DNA of 62,225 nt, taken from NCBI GenBank assembly GCA_905215325.1, contig CAJMPP010000010.1, positions 1 through 62,225 of the forward strand, given 5' to 3'. The notes under the pieces were generated by a model. It did not search any database, was not told the origin of the DNA, and was given only the letters and a program-made list of their open reading frames with translations. A program made the translations under genes and the position numbers. Shown piece after piece: positions 10,970 through 19,385 of this stretch; within the stretch, counting starts at the first letter, position 1, and every line of letters begins with the position of its first letter. This DNA is from an uncultured bacterium (GTDB lineage: Bacteria > Actinomycetota > Coriobacteriia > Coriobacteriales > Eggerthellaceae).

Positions 10970-11002
10970 AAACGGCTCCCGCCGAAAAGCGGGAGCCGTT
11001 TT
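10970..11002 (+). terminator. Terminator of the atp operon
   Basis: A perfect stem of about 12 base pairs, AAACGGCTCCCGC with GCGGGAGCCGTTT, encloses a CGAAAA loop and ends in TTTT. This marks the end of the ATP synthase transcript. Confidence 0.85.
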
Positions 11003-11067
11003 GCGTATGGTCGCATGAAACCCCGTGCGAAATCCATCGTTTGTTCGAACACGCGTGCGCTAAAGGC

Positions 11068-11076
11068 TGCTATGAT
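11068..11076 (+). promoter_or_regulatory. Candidate extended -10 promoter for dnaE
   Basis: TGC TATGAT at 11068-11076 lies 94 bases before the dnaE ATG and downstream of the atp terminator. No recognisable -35 is present at the expected spacing. Confidence 0.4.
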
Positions 11077-11169
11077 GGGGAACCGGAAAACCACTGCTTC
11101 GGTTGTCACAGGCATCCAGCCCGACCGAAGCGCAGCACATCGGCTTGCGAGAAGATTCGAGGCGCATCC

Positions 11170-14100
11170 ATGGCGTTCGTTCATTTGCACAACCATACCG
11201 AATATTCCCTGCTCGACGGCCTGACGCATATCAAGGATATGGTCCGCCGTGCAGCCGAGCTTGACATGCCTGCGGTCGCCATCAGCGATCATGGCGTTAT
11301 GTCGGGCGTTCCCGAGCTTTGCGACGCGTGCGCGGCCATCGAGAAGGAGACTGGCAAGAAGGTCAAACCTATTTACGGTTGCGAAGTGTACTTCACCACC
11401 GATGAGGAGCTTCGCAAAGATGTGAAGCCAAGGCTTTACCACTTGCTGTTGCTCGCTAAAACCAACGAGGGCTATCACAACCTGTTGAACCTGGTAAGTG
11501 AATCGCACGTCGACAACTTCTACTACAAGCCTCGCACCACGTTCAGCATGTTAAAGAAGTACGGCAAGGGCATCATCGGCTCGTCGGCCTGCATCGCGGG
11601 CATCATTCCGAAGCTGCTGGATAACCGTCAGTTCGATGAGGCTGTGGAGTGGGCGAACAAGTTCGCTAGCTGCTTTGAGCCGGGCGATTTCTATATCGAG
11701 CTGCAAAACCAGGGCATCCGCACCGACGGCGGGCTTACGCAAACGGAGCTGAATCATCAGCTTACCGAGGTTGCGCATCGTGCAGGTCTGAAGACCATCG
11801 CAACGAACGACTTCCATTACCTGCTGCAGGAAGATGCGAAGGCGCAGGATATCATGCTGTGCATCGGCACGGGTTCGGCCGTCAATGACACGAACCGCAT
11901 GAAATTCGAGAACGACCAGTTCTATATGAAGACGGAAGAGGAGATGCGCGAGGCGCTTCGCGATTTCCCTGAAGCATGCGACACCACGGTGGAGGTTGCC
12001 GAGAAATGCAACGTCATCCTTGAGCGCGACTCCATCCTGCCGAAGTTTCCGCTTCCGGAGGGCGAGACGGACGAGAGTTGGTTCCGCCATCAGGTGCTCG
12101 AAGGCATGAAGAAGCGCTACGGCGATCCCATTCCCAAAGAGCCGCTTGACCGCGCTGAATACGAGATGAGCGTCATCATCCAACAGGGTTTCCCTGCGTA
12201 CTTCCTGATCGTGCAGGAATATCTGGACTGGGCGCGAAGCCAAGGCATCGGCGTTGGACCGGGCCGTGGCTCTGCTGCCGGTTCGATCGTCGCATACGCT
12301 ATGGGTATCACCGACTTGGAGCCGCTATCGAATGGCTTGCTGTTCGAGCGATTCCTATCCCCGGAACGTGTGGAGATGCCCGATATCGACTGCGACTTCG
12401 AGGATGAGCGTCGACAGGAGGTCATCGAGCATATCCGCGAGGTATACGGGGCCGATCACGTTACGGGCGTTATCACGTTCGGTAAGCTGCAGGCGAAAAA
12501 CGCCGTGCGCGATGCGGCTCGCGTGCTCGACTATCCCTATAGCGTAGGCGACAAGATCTGCAAGATGATCGGCGACGAACTGGGTATCACCATCCAGAAG
12601 GCGCTGGACACCAACCCTGATTTGAAGAAGGCCTACGATACCGAAGAGGATGTTAAGGCGGTCGTCGATGCGGCGCAGTCCATTGAGGGCCATGTGCGCG
12701 GCGAGGGCGTGCATGCATGCGCAACCATCATCTGCCGAGACCCTATGGCCGACCATGTGCCGGTCAAGCGCGATACCAAGGGCGGCGGCATCATCACGCA
12801 ATACGACGGTCATTACACGCCGGACTTGGGCCTGTTGAAGATGGACTTCCTTGGCTTGCGTACACTGGGCGTGCTTTCGCGTGCGTGCCGCAACGTGGAG
12901 ATGACCACGGGTCGCAAGATCATCCCCGAGGAGATCCCCACCGACGATGAGGCGGCATTTGCGCTTATGCGTTCGGGCAATATGGACGGCCTGTTCCAGG
13001 TTGAGGGCGGCTTGTACGTGAGCTTGTTCGCGCGCCTGCCACCGAAGAGGTTCAGCGACATCGTAGCTTCGATCGCCCTGAATCGCCCGGGCCCGTTGGA
13101 GTCCGGCATGGTCGACGACTATGTCAAAGTGGCAAGCGGCAAGACTCCCGTGCATTACTATGATGAACGCCTGCGCCCAGTGCTTGAGGAAACCTACGGC
13201 ACCATGGTGTACCAAGAGCAGATCATGCAGGTGTCCATGGTCATGAGCGGCTTTTCGGCCGGCAAGGCAGACAAGCTGCGCAAGGCAATGGGCAAGAAGA
13301 AGCTCGACATCATGCGCATGCTGCAGGAGGACTGGAACAACGGTGCGGTCGAGAACGGGTACTCGCTTGAGATCGCGAAGAAGATCTGGGATGACGCGGA
13401 GAAGTTCGCAAAGTATGCGTTCAACAAGTCGCATTCGGCTGCGTACTCGATCTTGGTTATGCGCACTGCCTACCTGAAGGCGCATTACCCGAACGAGTAC
13501 ATGGCGGCAGTGCTGTCCAGCTACATGGGCAACACCGACCGCTTGATCCGCTATATCTCAAGCTGCAATCACAACGGCACGCCCGTGCTGCCGCCGGATA
13601 TCAACTCGTCGAACGCCGAGTTCACGCCTGTGGAAAACGGCATCCGCTTCGGCCTGGTCGGCGTGCGCGGCGTTGGTCGCAACGTAGCGGACGAGATCAT
13701 CGAGGAGCGCGAGAAGAACGGCCCGTTCACCAGCTTGCATGACTTCGTGAACCGCGTCGACGCGAAGTGCTACAACCGAAAGACGCTCGAAGCCCTTATC
13801 AAGGGCGGTGCGTTCGATTCGACGGGGTACACGCGCAAGCAACTCATGTACTTCATCGAGGAGACGCCGCTTCTGGAAGGCGCTGCGAAGCGCCAGAAGG
13901 ACCGTGATCGCGGCCAGGTTAGCATGTTCGACCTGTTTGCGGACGATGCGGATTCGGGCTTCAAGGAAGATGTGCCTGCGCCTGACGGAGTGGAGTGGCC
14001 GAAGCGCCAGCTGCTGACATATGAGAAGGAGATCATGAAGATCTACGTCTCGGATCATCCGCTCACGCCGTACGAGAACTACATCTCGCGCATCACGAAG

Positions 14101-14628
14101 TGGCAGTTGGGTGATTTGGCCGAGCGCACGAAGGAGATCAAGTCCGCGGTGTTCGTGGGCATGGTGTCCAATGTTGTGACGAAGCTGACGAAGCGCGGCA
14201 CGAAGATGGCCACGTTCGACCTTGAAGACACTACGGGCCACGTGGAATGCATCTGCTTCAAGTACGAGGAGAACGCCGAGGCCATCCAAGAGGATGCCAT
14301 CGTCAAGATCAAGGGCAAGTTCGAGCATTCGGATCGCGGCAACCAGATCATGGTGTTCGAGACTGAGATGCTTGAGCTGAGCGAAGAGGACGCGAAGCCT
14401 CGTCAGCTGCGCCTGAGCGTGCCTATGTCGGACTTCGACCAATCGAAGTCCATGCGTTTGAACCGCATTCTGAAATCGTACCCGGGGCGTGATGGCGTGG
14501 TGCTGTTCGTGAAGCAAAGCGATGGGCATAAGTTCCGGGCGGAGCTGCCGGTCACGGTGGATGCGGAAAGCCCCATCATGCGCAGCGAGCTGACAGATTT
14601 GTTCGGCTATAACGTGCTCACCGCGTAG
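11170..14628 (+). CDS. dnaE: DNA polymerase III subunit alpha (DnaE1 type)
   Basis: Replicative polymerase catalytic subunit. From the ATG at 11170 it has 1152 residues, standard for DnaE. Domains in order: an N-terminal PHP domain with its metal ligands apparently intact (HLHNH at 5-9, LLDG, SDHG, GCEVY, YHLLLL, SSACIAG, NDFHY); the polymerase palm, with the catalytic aspartates D405 and D407 in MPDIDCDFED; fingers and tandem helix-hairpin-helix; and a C-terminal OB fold starting near SAVFVGMVSNV. The frame is open further upstream to 11041, but 11170 begins exactly at the family N-terminus (MAFVHLHNH). It is followed by a strong terminator. Confidence 0.96.
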   Translation: MAFVHLHNHTEYSLLDGLTHIKDMVRRAAELDMPAVAISDHGVMSGVPELCDACAAIEKETGKKVKPIYGCEVYFTTDEELRKDVKPRLYHLLLLAKTNEGYHNLLNLVSESHVDNFYYKPRTTFSMLKKYGKGIIGSSACIAGIIPKLLDNRQFDEAVEWANKFASCFEPGDFYIELQNQGIRTDGGLTQTELNHQLTEVAHRAGLKTIATNDFHYLLQEDAKAQDIMLCIGTGSAVNDTNRMKFENDQFYMKTEEEMREALRDFPEACDTTVEVAEKCNVILERDSILPKFPLPEGETDESWFRHQVLEGMKKRYGDPIPKEPLDRAEYEMSVIIQQGFPAYFLIVQEYLDWARSQGIGVGPGRGSAAGSIVAYAMGITDLEPLSNGLLFERFLSPERVEMPDIDCDFEDERRQEVIEHIREVYGADHVTGVITFGKLQAKNAVRDAARVLDYPYSVGDKICKMIGDELGITIQKALDTNPDLKKAYDTEEDVKAVVDAAQSIEGHVRGEGVHACATIICRDPMADHVPVKRDTKGGGIITQYDGHYTPDLGLLKMDFLGLRTLGVLSRACRNVEMTTGRKIIPEEIPTDDEAAFALMRSGNMDGLFQVEGGLYVSLFARLPPKRFSDIVASIALNRPGPLESGMVDDYVKVASGKTPVHYYDERLRPVLEETYGTMVYQEQIMQVSMVMSGFSAGKADKLRKAMGKKKLDIMRMLQEDWNNGAVENGYSLEIAKKIWDDAEKFAKYAFNKSHSAAYSILVMRTAYLKAHYPNEYMAAVLSSYMGNTDRLIRYISSCNHNGTPVLPPDINSSNAEFTPVENGIRFGLVGVRGVGRNVADEIIEEREKNGPFTSLHDFVNRVDAKCYNRKTLEALIKGGAFDSTGYTRKQLMYFIEETPLLEGAAKRQKDRDRGQVSMFDLFADDADSGFKEDVPAPDGVEWPKRQLLTYEKEIMKIYVSDHPLTPYENYISRITKWQLGDLAERTKEIKSAVFVGMVSNVVTKLTKRGTKMATFDLEDTTGHVECICFKYEENAEAIQEDAIVKIKGKFEHSDRGNQIMVFETEMLELSEEDAKPRQLRLSVPMSDFDQSKSMRLNRILKSYPGRDGVVLFVKQSDGHKFRAELPVTVDAESPIMRSELTDLFGYNVLTA

Positions 14629-14775
14629 TAGGCGTATCGTTTGGCGTTCGCCTTGGGCAGCTTTTACCATAGTGCGTGTTGGCTGTGCAACAAAGGGTTG
14701 TTTTGCTCTCTGTTCACGGATGCCTCTTACCGTGCTGTGTGCGAGGTATGCGCACGTGGTATTGGATATCCCATG

Positions 14776-14809
14776 GGACCCGGATGTGAATCCGGGTCCT
14801 GTTTCTTTT
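14776..14809 (+). terminator. Terminator after dnaE
   Basis: A perfect 10-base-pair stem (GGACCCGGAT with ATCCGGGTCC, loop GTGA) is followed by TGTTTCTTTT. It lies inside the upstream open frame of truA, which shows that truA must start after it. Confidence 0.85.
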
Positions 14810-14829
14810 GCCGGGCGTTGTCGCGTATC

Positions 14830-15957
14830 ATGGACCGCATGGATAAGATGATTGTACATACCAAACAAGCGACGCAGGCGATAGACGCGGTGGCACAAGC
14901 GGAAGCCGCGGGGATGCGAGAGAAAGGCATGGCGACTCAGACGCAAGGCTTGCTGCTGACGGAAGGCGCGGCGTTGCAAGAGAGAGTTGCGGCGGCGCAG
15001 GACGAGGGCGTGGTGGCGCAGGCGGAAGCCGCGGAATCGCAAGCCAAAACCGTTCCGACTCTGGCCAAAAGCGAGAGAGCAAAGGCGAAAACCGTGGCGG
15101 CGCAGGACGAACGCATGACGCAAGCCGAGCGCGCAGCGGCGTATGCCGATGCGGGACGGGCGAGCGATGCCGTGGGTTTCGAACGTGAGGATGCTGAGCG
15201 CACCTTGTCGCTGACGGTGTCCTACAATGGCGGCCCGTTTTGCGGCTTTGCCCGTCAACCTGGCAAGCTTACTGTTCAGGGAGAGCTTGAGCAGGCGCTG
15301 TCCCTGGTGATGCGCAGGCCGGTGGAAGTGGTGTGCTCTGGTCGCACGGATGCGGGAGTGCATGCGCTTGGCCAGGTGGTAAGCTTCAACGTTTCCGCCG
15401 ATGAGCTGGAAAGCCGCAGCCTGTACAGCTTGCGTCGAAGCTTGAACGCGTTGACGCATGAGGACATCACGGTGCGCAAGGTTGAGGAGCGCGAGCCGGG
15501 TTTCAGTGCTCGGTTCGATGCGCAATGGCGCGAATACCACTACCATATCTGCTTGGACGACACACCGCCGCTGTTCATGCGCGATTTCAGCTGGTTCGTG
15601 AATGTCGACCTGGATATACCGGCGATGCAGCAGGCTGCGCGCTACCTGGAAGGCGAGCACGACTTTAAAAGCTTCTGCATGGCGGCCAGCGCCGTGGGCA
15701 AGCCTACGTGCCGCAACGTGCATGAGATCTCGCTTTCGCGCGAGACCATCATGGGCGAGGAGGTGCTGACCATCAAGGTGGTGGGCAATGCATTTTTGCA
15801 TTCCATGGTGCGAACCATCGTGGGTACGCTGGTCATGGTTGGCCGCGGCCTGCGCAAGCCCGAATGGGTGCGGGAGGTGCTTGAGGCTTGCGACCGGACC
15901 GCGGCGGGGGAGAATGCTCCGGCAGCAGGCCTGGTGTTTTGGAAGGTGCAGTACTGA
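14830..15957 (+). CDS. truA: tRNA pseudouridine(38-40) synthase, with repetitive N-terminal extension
   Basis: Isomerises uridines 38-40 in the anticodon arm of tRNAs. The TruA domain begins near 15208 (TLSLTVSYNGGPF) and has the catalytic aspartate in SGRTDAGVHALGQV, plus the conserved YHYHI and SFCMAASAV regions and the C-terminal FLHSMVRTIVGTL motif. The start is unclear: ATG codons at 14830, 14839, 14848 and 15115 are all in frame and none has a convincing ribosome-binding site. A start at 14830 gives 375 residues, of which the first ~125 are a low-complexity Ala/Gln/Glu stretch with internal DNA repeats. The overlap with the dnaE terminator rules out starts before 14810. Confidence 0.85.
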   Translation: MDRMDKMIVHTKQATQAIDAVAQAEAAGMREKGMATQTQGLLLTEGAALQERVAAAQDEGVVAQAEAAESQAKTVPTLAKSERAKAKTVAAQDERMTQAERAAAYADAGRASDAVGFEREDAERTLSLTVSYNGGPFCGFARQPGKLTVQGELEQALSLVMRRPVEVVCSGRTDAGVHALGQVVSFNVSADELESRSLYSLRRSLNALTHEDITVRKVEEREPGFSARFDAQWREYHYHICLDDTPPLFMRDFSWFVNVDLDIPAMQQAARYLEGEHDFKSFCMAASAVGKPTCRNVHEISLSRETIMGEEVLTIKVVGNAFLHSMVRTIVGTLVMVGRGLRKPEWVREVLEACDRTAAGENAPAAGLVFWKVQY

Positions 15958-16118
15958 TGGCGGGCAAACAGGGGGCCAAGCGCCCTGGGCGCAAGGCGGA
16001 TAAAAAACGCCGTCTTGCGAAGTTCACCCATCTGTACGAAAGCCGCGATAAGCGTTTGTGCGTGTTCGAGGATGAGCATGGCCACCTGACAAGCGTTCGA
16101 GCATCGCGATTGGCGTGA
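15957..16118 (+). CDS. Small basic protein of unknown function, coupled to truA
   Basis: A 53-residue product whose ATG overlaps the truA stop codon (TGATG), so it is probably translated by coupling. The N-terminal third is very basic (GAKRPGRKADKKRRLAK), followed by a short segment with alternating charged and hydrophobic residues (RLCVFEDEHGHLTSVRAS) that could form a small beta-sheet. No family was recognised. The codon usage, the coupled start and the terminator immediately downstream argue that it is real. The basic tail and the neighbouring tRNA-modification gene would fit an RNA-binding role, but that is only a suggestion. Confidence 0.6.
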   Translation: MAGKQGAKRPGRKADKKRRLAKFTHLYESRDKRLCVFEDEHGHLTSVRASRLA

Positions 16119-16182
16119 CGGAGGGCTCTTCGAGTGCCGGCCATCGTTAGCACAGCAATCCGAGGGCCTTGCTATCAACTAA

Positions 16183-16219
16183 GAAGCCCCTTGCAACCTG
16201 GCGGGTTGCAAGGGGCTTC
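16183..16219 (-). terminator. Terminator between convergent truA-side genes and asnB
   Basis: Near-perfect stem GAAGCCCCTTGCAACC with GGTTGCAAGGGGCTTC and a short loop. The minus-strand side continues as TTCTTAG, so it serves asnB best, but it can also stop plus-strand transcription. Confidence 0.75.
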
Positions 16220-16243
16220 GGCATTACTGCGATGCCTCGGCTA

Positions 16244-18244
16244 CTAGCGAGCCTTCGGCTTTTCCGGCACCGTCTTGTCCACAAAGTAAATCTTGTACCA
16301 CATGAGGAACATGTAGACGATCCAGATCTTGCGGCTGCGGTCAGCGCCGGCTTTGTGCTCGTCAAGCAGTCGCACCAGCTCATCGGTGTTGAAGAACTCG
16401 CGCGCGATGTCGCCGGTGAACCATTCCTTCACCTGGTTGTAGTAGCGGTCCTGGCGCAGCCAGTTCACCACGGGGACGGGGAAGCCGAGCTTCTCCTTCT
16501 GCGCCCAGTCCTTCGGGATGGCGCGCTCGGATGCCTCGCGCAGCGTGAGCTTGGTTTGCGTTTCGTTGGCCTTGAGCGGCGTGGGGATGGTAGCCGACAC
16601 GTCGAACACGCGGCGGTCCAAGAACGGCACGCGGGATTCCAACGAATGGGCCATGGACATCTTGTCCGTTTTCAGCAGGATGTCGCCGACCAGCCAGAAG
16701 TACAGGTCCACATACTGCATGCGCGTGGTCTCGTCCAGGTCCTTGACCTCGGCGTATACCGGTGCGGTGAGCTGTTGGGGGGTGGGAGCGTTGCAGCCGC
16801 CGCGCAGCAGCTGGGCGCGCTCCTCCGTGGTGAAGGCGACGCCGTTGGCGTTGGTGTAGTACCAATCCTCGGGCGTTTCGCTGGCGCGCTCAAGGTAGTT
16901 CGCGCCGCGGATGCCCAGCTTGCGCATGATGCTGGAGGCGCCGCGCAGCAGGCTCTTCGGGGCCCAGGAAAGCTTGGCATTGGAGAACGGCGTTTGGTAG
17001 ATGCGGTAACCGCCGAAGAACTCGTCGGCGCCTTCGCCGGAAAGCACCGCCTTGACCTGCGTTGCCGCGATCTGGTCCACGAAGTACAGTGCCACGGCGG
17101 ACGGGTCGGCCGACGGCTCGTCCATGTGCCACTGCACGTGGGGCAGGCTTTCCCAGTACTCGTCCTCGCCGATGTACTTGTTGGTGTTGGCGATGTGCAG
17201 CTCGTCAGCGAGCTCGTGGGCCCACGAAATCTCGTCGCGCATCATGCCGCCGGCGCCTTCGGCGTTGTTGGCGGCGGCGTTCTTGTAGCAATCGAAGCCC
17301 ACGGTGAACGTTTTGATGTCGGGGTTTTCCTTGGCCAGGCAAGCCGCCATGTAGCTGGAGTCGATGCCTGAGGACAAGAAGCTGCCGACCTCGACGTCGG
17401 CCACGTTGTGGTAGCGGACGCTGTCGCGCACGGCTTCGTCGATGGCTTCGACGGTATCCTGGCGGCTGCGTTGCATATCGAAGTTGTATTCGGGTCGCCA
17501 GTAGCGGCGCTCGGTGATGGACCCGTCGGCATGCACGGTCATGCAGTGCGCGGGAGCCAGCTTGAAGATGCCTTTGAAGAACGTCTCGGGAAGGGCGCTG
17601 AACTGGAAGCACAGGTACTGCTCGAGCGCCTCATGGTTCAGTTCGCGCGTGTAGTCCGGATGCTCGAGGATGCACTTGATCTCGGACGCGAAGATGAAGC
17701 GGCCGTTTTGCTGCGTGTAGTAGAACGGCTTGATGCCGAAAAAGTCGCGGGCGCAGAACAGCTCGCGCGAATCGCGGTCCCAGATGGCGAACGCGAACAT
17801 GCCGCGCAGGCGGTCGAGCACGCATTCTCCCCATGCCAGATAGCCCGTGAGCAGGACTTCGGTATCGGAGTTGGTTTGGAACTGCCAGCCCTGCGCCTCG
17901 AGCTCGGCGCGCAGGTCGCGGTAGTTGTAGATCTCGCCGTTGAACACGATGGCGAAGCGCCCCTTGGCGGCAGCCTGCTCGGGCGTGCCGCACGGGGTGC
18001 CATCAAGGCGCAGCGCCGGCGAGGTGATGACGGCGGCGTGCTCGCCCGTGGAGCGCACCATGGGCTGGTTGCCGTTGGCAAGGTCGATGAGCGAAAGGCG
18101 GCGATGGCCCAAGGCGATGCCGCTTTCGGCGTCGATATACTGGCCTTCGCCGTCGGGCCCGCGATGGGCCATGACGTCGCACATGGCTTTCAGTGTGGGC
18201 AGGCTTGCATCATCAGCCTGCGTGAATCCGCAGATACCGCACAT
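16244..18244 (-). CDS. asnB: Asparagine synthase (glutamine-hydrolysing)
   Basis: Makes asparagine from aspartate, ATP and glutamine-derived ammonia. The 666-residue protein begins MCGICG, giving the catalytic Cys2 of a class II glutamine amidotransferase domain after Met removal, and that fixes the start at 18244 although the frame is open upstream. The glutaminase domain also shows the RRLSLIDL and NGEIYN motifs. The synthetase half has the ATP-pyrophosphatase loop in LSSGIDSSYMA near residue 292 and the GEGADEFFGGY segment. GGAGGG lies upstream of the ATG. It is longer than E. coli AsnB and closer to the Bacillus forms. It stands alone between convergent and divergent neighbours. Confidence 0.95.
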   Translation of the reverse strand: MCGICGFTQADDASLPTLKAMCDVMAHRGPDGEGQYIDAESGIALGHRRLSLIDLANGNQPMVRSTGEHAAVITSPALRLDGTPCGTPEQAAAKGRFAIVFNGEIYNYRDLRAELEAQGWQFQTNSDTEVLLTGYLAWGECVLDRLRGMFAFAIWDRDSRELFCARDFFGIKPFYYTQQNGRFIFASEIKCILEHPDYTRELNHEALEQYLCFQFSALPETFFKGIFKLAPAHCMTVHADGSITERRYWRPEYNFDMQRSRQDTVEAIDEAVRDSVRYHNVADVEVGSFLSSGIDSSYMAACLAKENPDIKTFTVGFDCYKNAAANNAEGAGGMMRDEISWAHELADELHIANTNKYIGEDEYWESLPHVQWHMDEPSADPSAVALYFVDQIAATQVKAVLSGEGADEFFGGYRIYQTPFSNAKLSWAPKSLLRGASSIMRKLGIRGANYLERASETPEDWYYTNANGVAFTTEERAQLLRGGCNAPTPQQLTAPVYAEVKDLDETTRMQYVDLYFWLVGDILLKTDKMSMAHSLESRVPFLDRRVFDVSATIPTPLKANETQTKLTLREASERAIPKDWAQKEKLGFPVPVVNWLRQDRYYNQVKEWFTGDIAREFFNTDELVRLLDEHKAGADRSRKIWIVYMFLMWYKIYFVDKTVPEKPKAR

Positions 18245-18601
18245 GGTGAGGCATCCCTCCAATCGTATATAAAGGTAAGGTTCATCATAACGAATGGGGC
18301 GGACGGTGGCACGCCTCCCGCGAAAAGCGCAGATTTTCCTGCACCCGGCGCTAGGCGGGAAGGTGTTGGGCTTGGCGCATGCTACACTGCGGGAAAGGCC
18401 CGCTTGTGCGGAAGAGACGTCTGCGTCGGTTGGCTGACGGAGAGCTTGCAGGGGGAGTGCCTGAGCCGATGGGCCGATGAGGCTCACGGTCGAAAAGGGC
18501 TTCTCGTGTGCGCTTGGTCAGGTTGCGTCGAGCCTAAGGGCGGGGCGTTGACGACTTGCCTGCGAAGGGGCGCAAAACGTTGATGGGGAAAGGGGCATGT
18601 T
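18245..18601. other. Divergent intergenic region between asnB and the PEBP-family gene
   Basis: About 357 bases without a supported gene. The asnB promoter should lie near 18260-18300, where the sequence is AT-richer (TATATAC near 18269). An extended -10-like TGC TACACT at 18380-18388 points to the right but is over 200 bases from the next start. No hairpin terminator or riboswitch was recognised. Confidence 0.4.
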
Positions 18602-19114
18602 ATGAAGGTGCATGTGGAATTGGAAGGCGGCCTGTTGGCGGACAGGTTCGGGAAGTATGCGTCCGAGCCGGACCGACTGGAGGGCTTTCCCGTGCGTTCG
18701 TTTCCCATTGAGATAAGCGATGTGCCGCAGGGGGCGCGGACGCTCGCCCTGGCGTTCATCGATTACGACGCCATCCCCGTGGGCGGCTTCTGCTGGATTC
18801 ACTGGACCGCGTGCAACCTGCCTGCGACCACCACGCTCATCCCCGAGGATGCCAGCCGCACGGGGGCGGTTGATATGGTGCAGGGTCGCAACAGCAATTG
18901 GTCGCCCATGGCGCACGGCAGCGACAACCCGCAAGTGCACTCCCGTTATTGCGGCCCGCAGCCGCCTGATGCCACGCACGGCTACACGCTGAACGTGTAT
19001 GCGCTCGATTGCGCGCTCGATCTGTCGGAAGGCTTCTATCTCAACGAGCTGCGCCGCGCGATGGACGGCCACGTCCTCGATCGGGCGTCCGTGGAGCTGC
19101 CGAGCCGCGCGTAG
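18602..19114 (+). CDS. YbhB/YbcL-type PEBP-family protein
   Basis: A 170-residue member of the phosphatidylethanolamine-binding / Raf-kinase-inhibitor-like family. Conserved features are the AFIDYDA strand, the HWTACNLP ligand-pocket motif and the YCGPQPPDATHGYTLNVYALD region, where GPxPP and H.Y are the signature. No signal peptide is present, so it is expected in the cytosol. The cellular ligand of bacterial members is not established. The ATG has GGGGAAAGGGG upstream. It is probably monocistronic: asnB is divergent and a terminator-like hairpin follows before the YhgE pair. Confidence 0.85.
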   Translation: MKVHVELEGGLLADRFGKYASEPDRLEGFPVRSFPIEISDVPQGARTLALAFIDYDAIPVGGFCWIHWTACNLPATTTLIPEDASRTGAVDMVQGRNSNWSPMAHGSDNPQVHSRYCGPQPPDATHGYTLNVYALDCALDLSEGFYLNELRRAMDGHVLDRASVELPSRA

Positions 19115-19228
19115 GGTCGATGCGGTGCGTAGCCCCTTTTGATTCGCCCGGTAAGGGGGATTCTTACAGTAATGAAACGGATTCTGTGGTTTGACGCTAT
19201 GCGGAGTAGCGCCGCAGGTGGGGTATTT

Positions 19229-19234
19229 TACAAT
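19229..19234 (+). promoter_or_regulatory. Candidate -10 (TACAAT) ahead of the YhgE pair
   Basis: TACAAT in a locally AT-rich patch (GGGTATTTTACAATG). A start here would give a leader of about 145 bases that includes the hairpin at 19275-19310. No -35 consensus is seen at 16-18 bases. Confidence 0.3.
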
Positions 19235-19274
19235 GACGGGTACGCAATAGGGCGCCTGTCGTCTTGACGCTTGG

Positions 19275-19317
19275 GCGCGGGCGGTCTGCCGTGGGGCTGG
19301 CCGCCCGCGCTTGTTTT
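19275..19317 (+). terminator. Terminator hairpin; possible leader attenuator of the YhgE genes
   Basis: GCGCGGGCGG pairs perfectly with CCGCCCGCGC across a 16-base loop, followed by TTGTTTT. It may simply end the PEBP-family transcript (160 bases upstream), or attenuate transcription starting near 19240. Confidence 0.6.
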
Positions 19318-19385
19318 CGCGATGGCGCCGCAAGGCTATGAAACCGCGCTCAACAGCGCCGGCTATGGAAGAGGTACCGCCTGCT

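Noticed and set aside
16244..18244. Upstream start of asnB at 18487
   Set aside because: The catalytic cysteine must be residue 2 after the initiator Met, which fixes the start at 18244.
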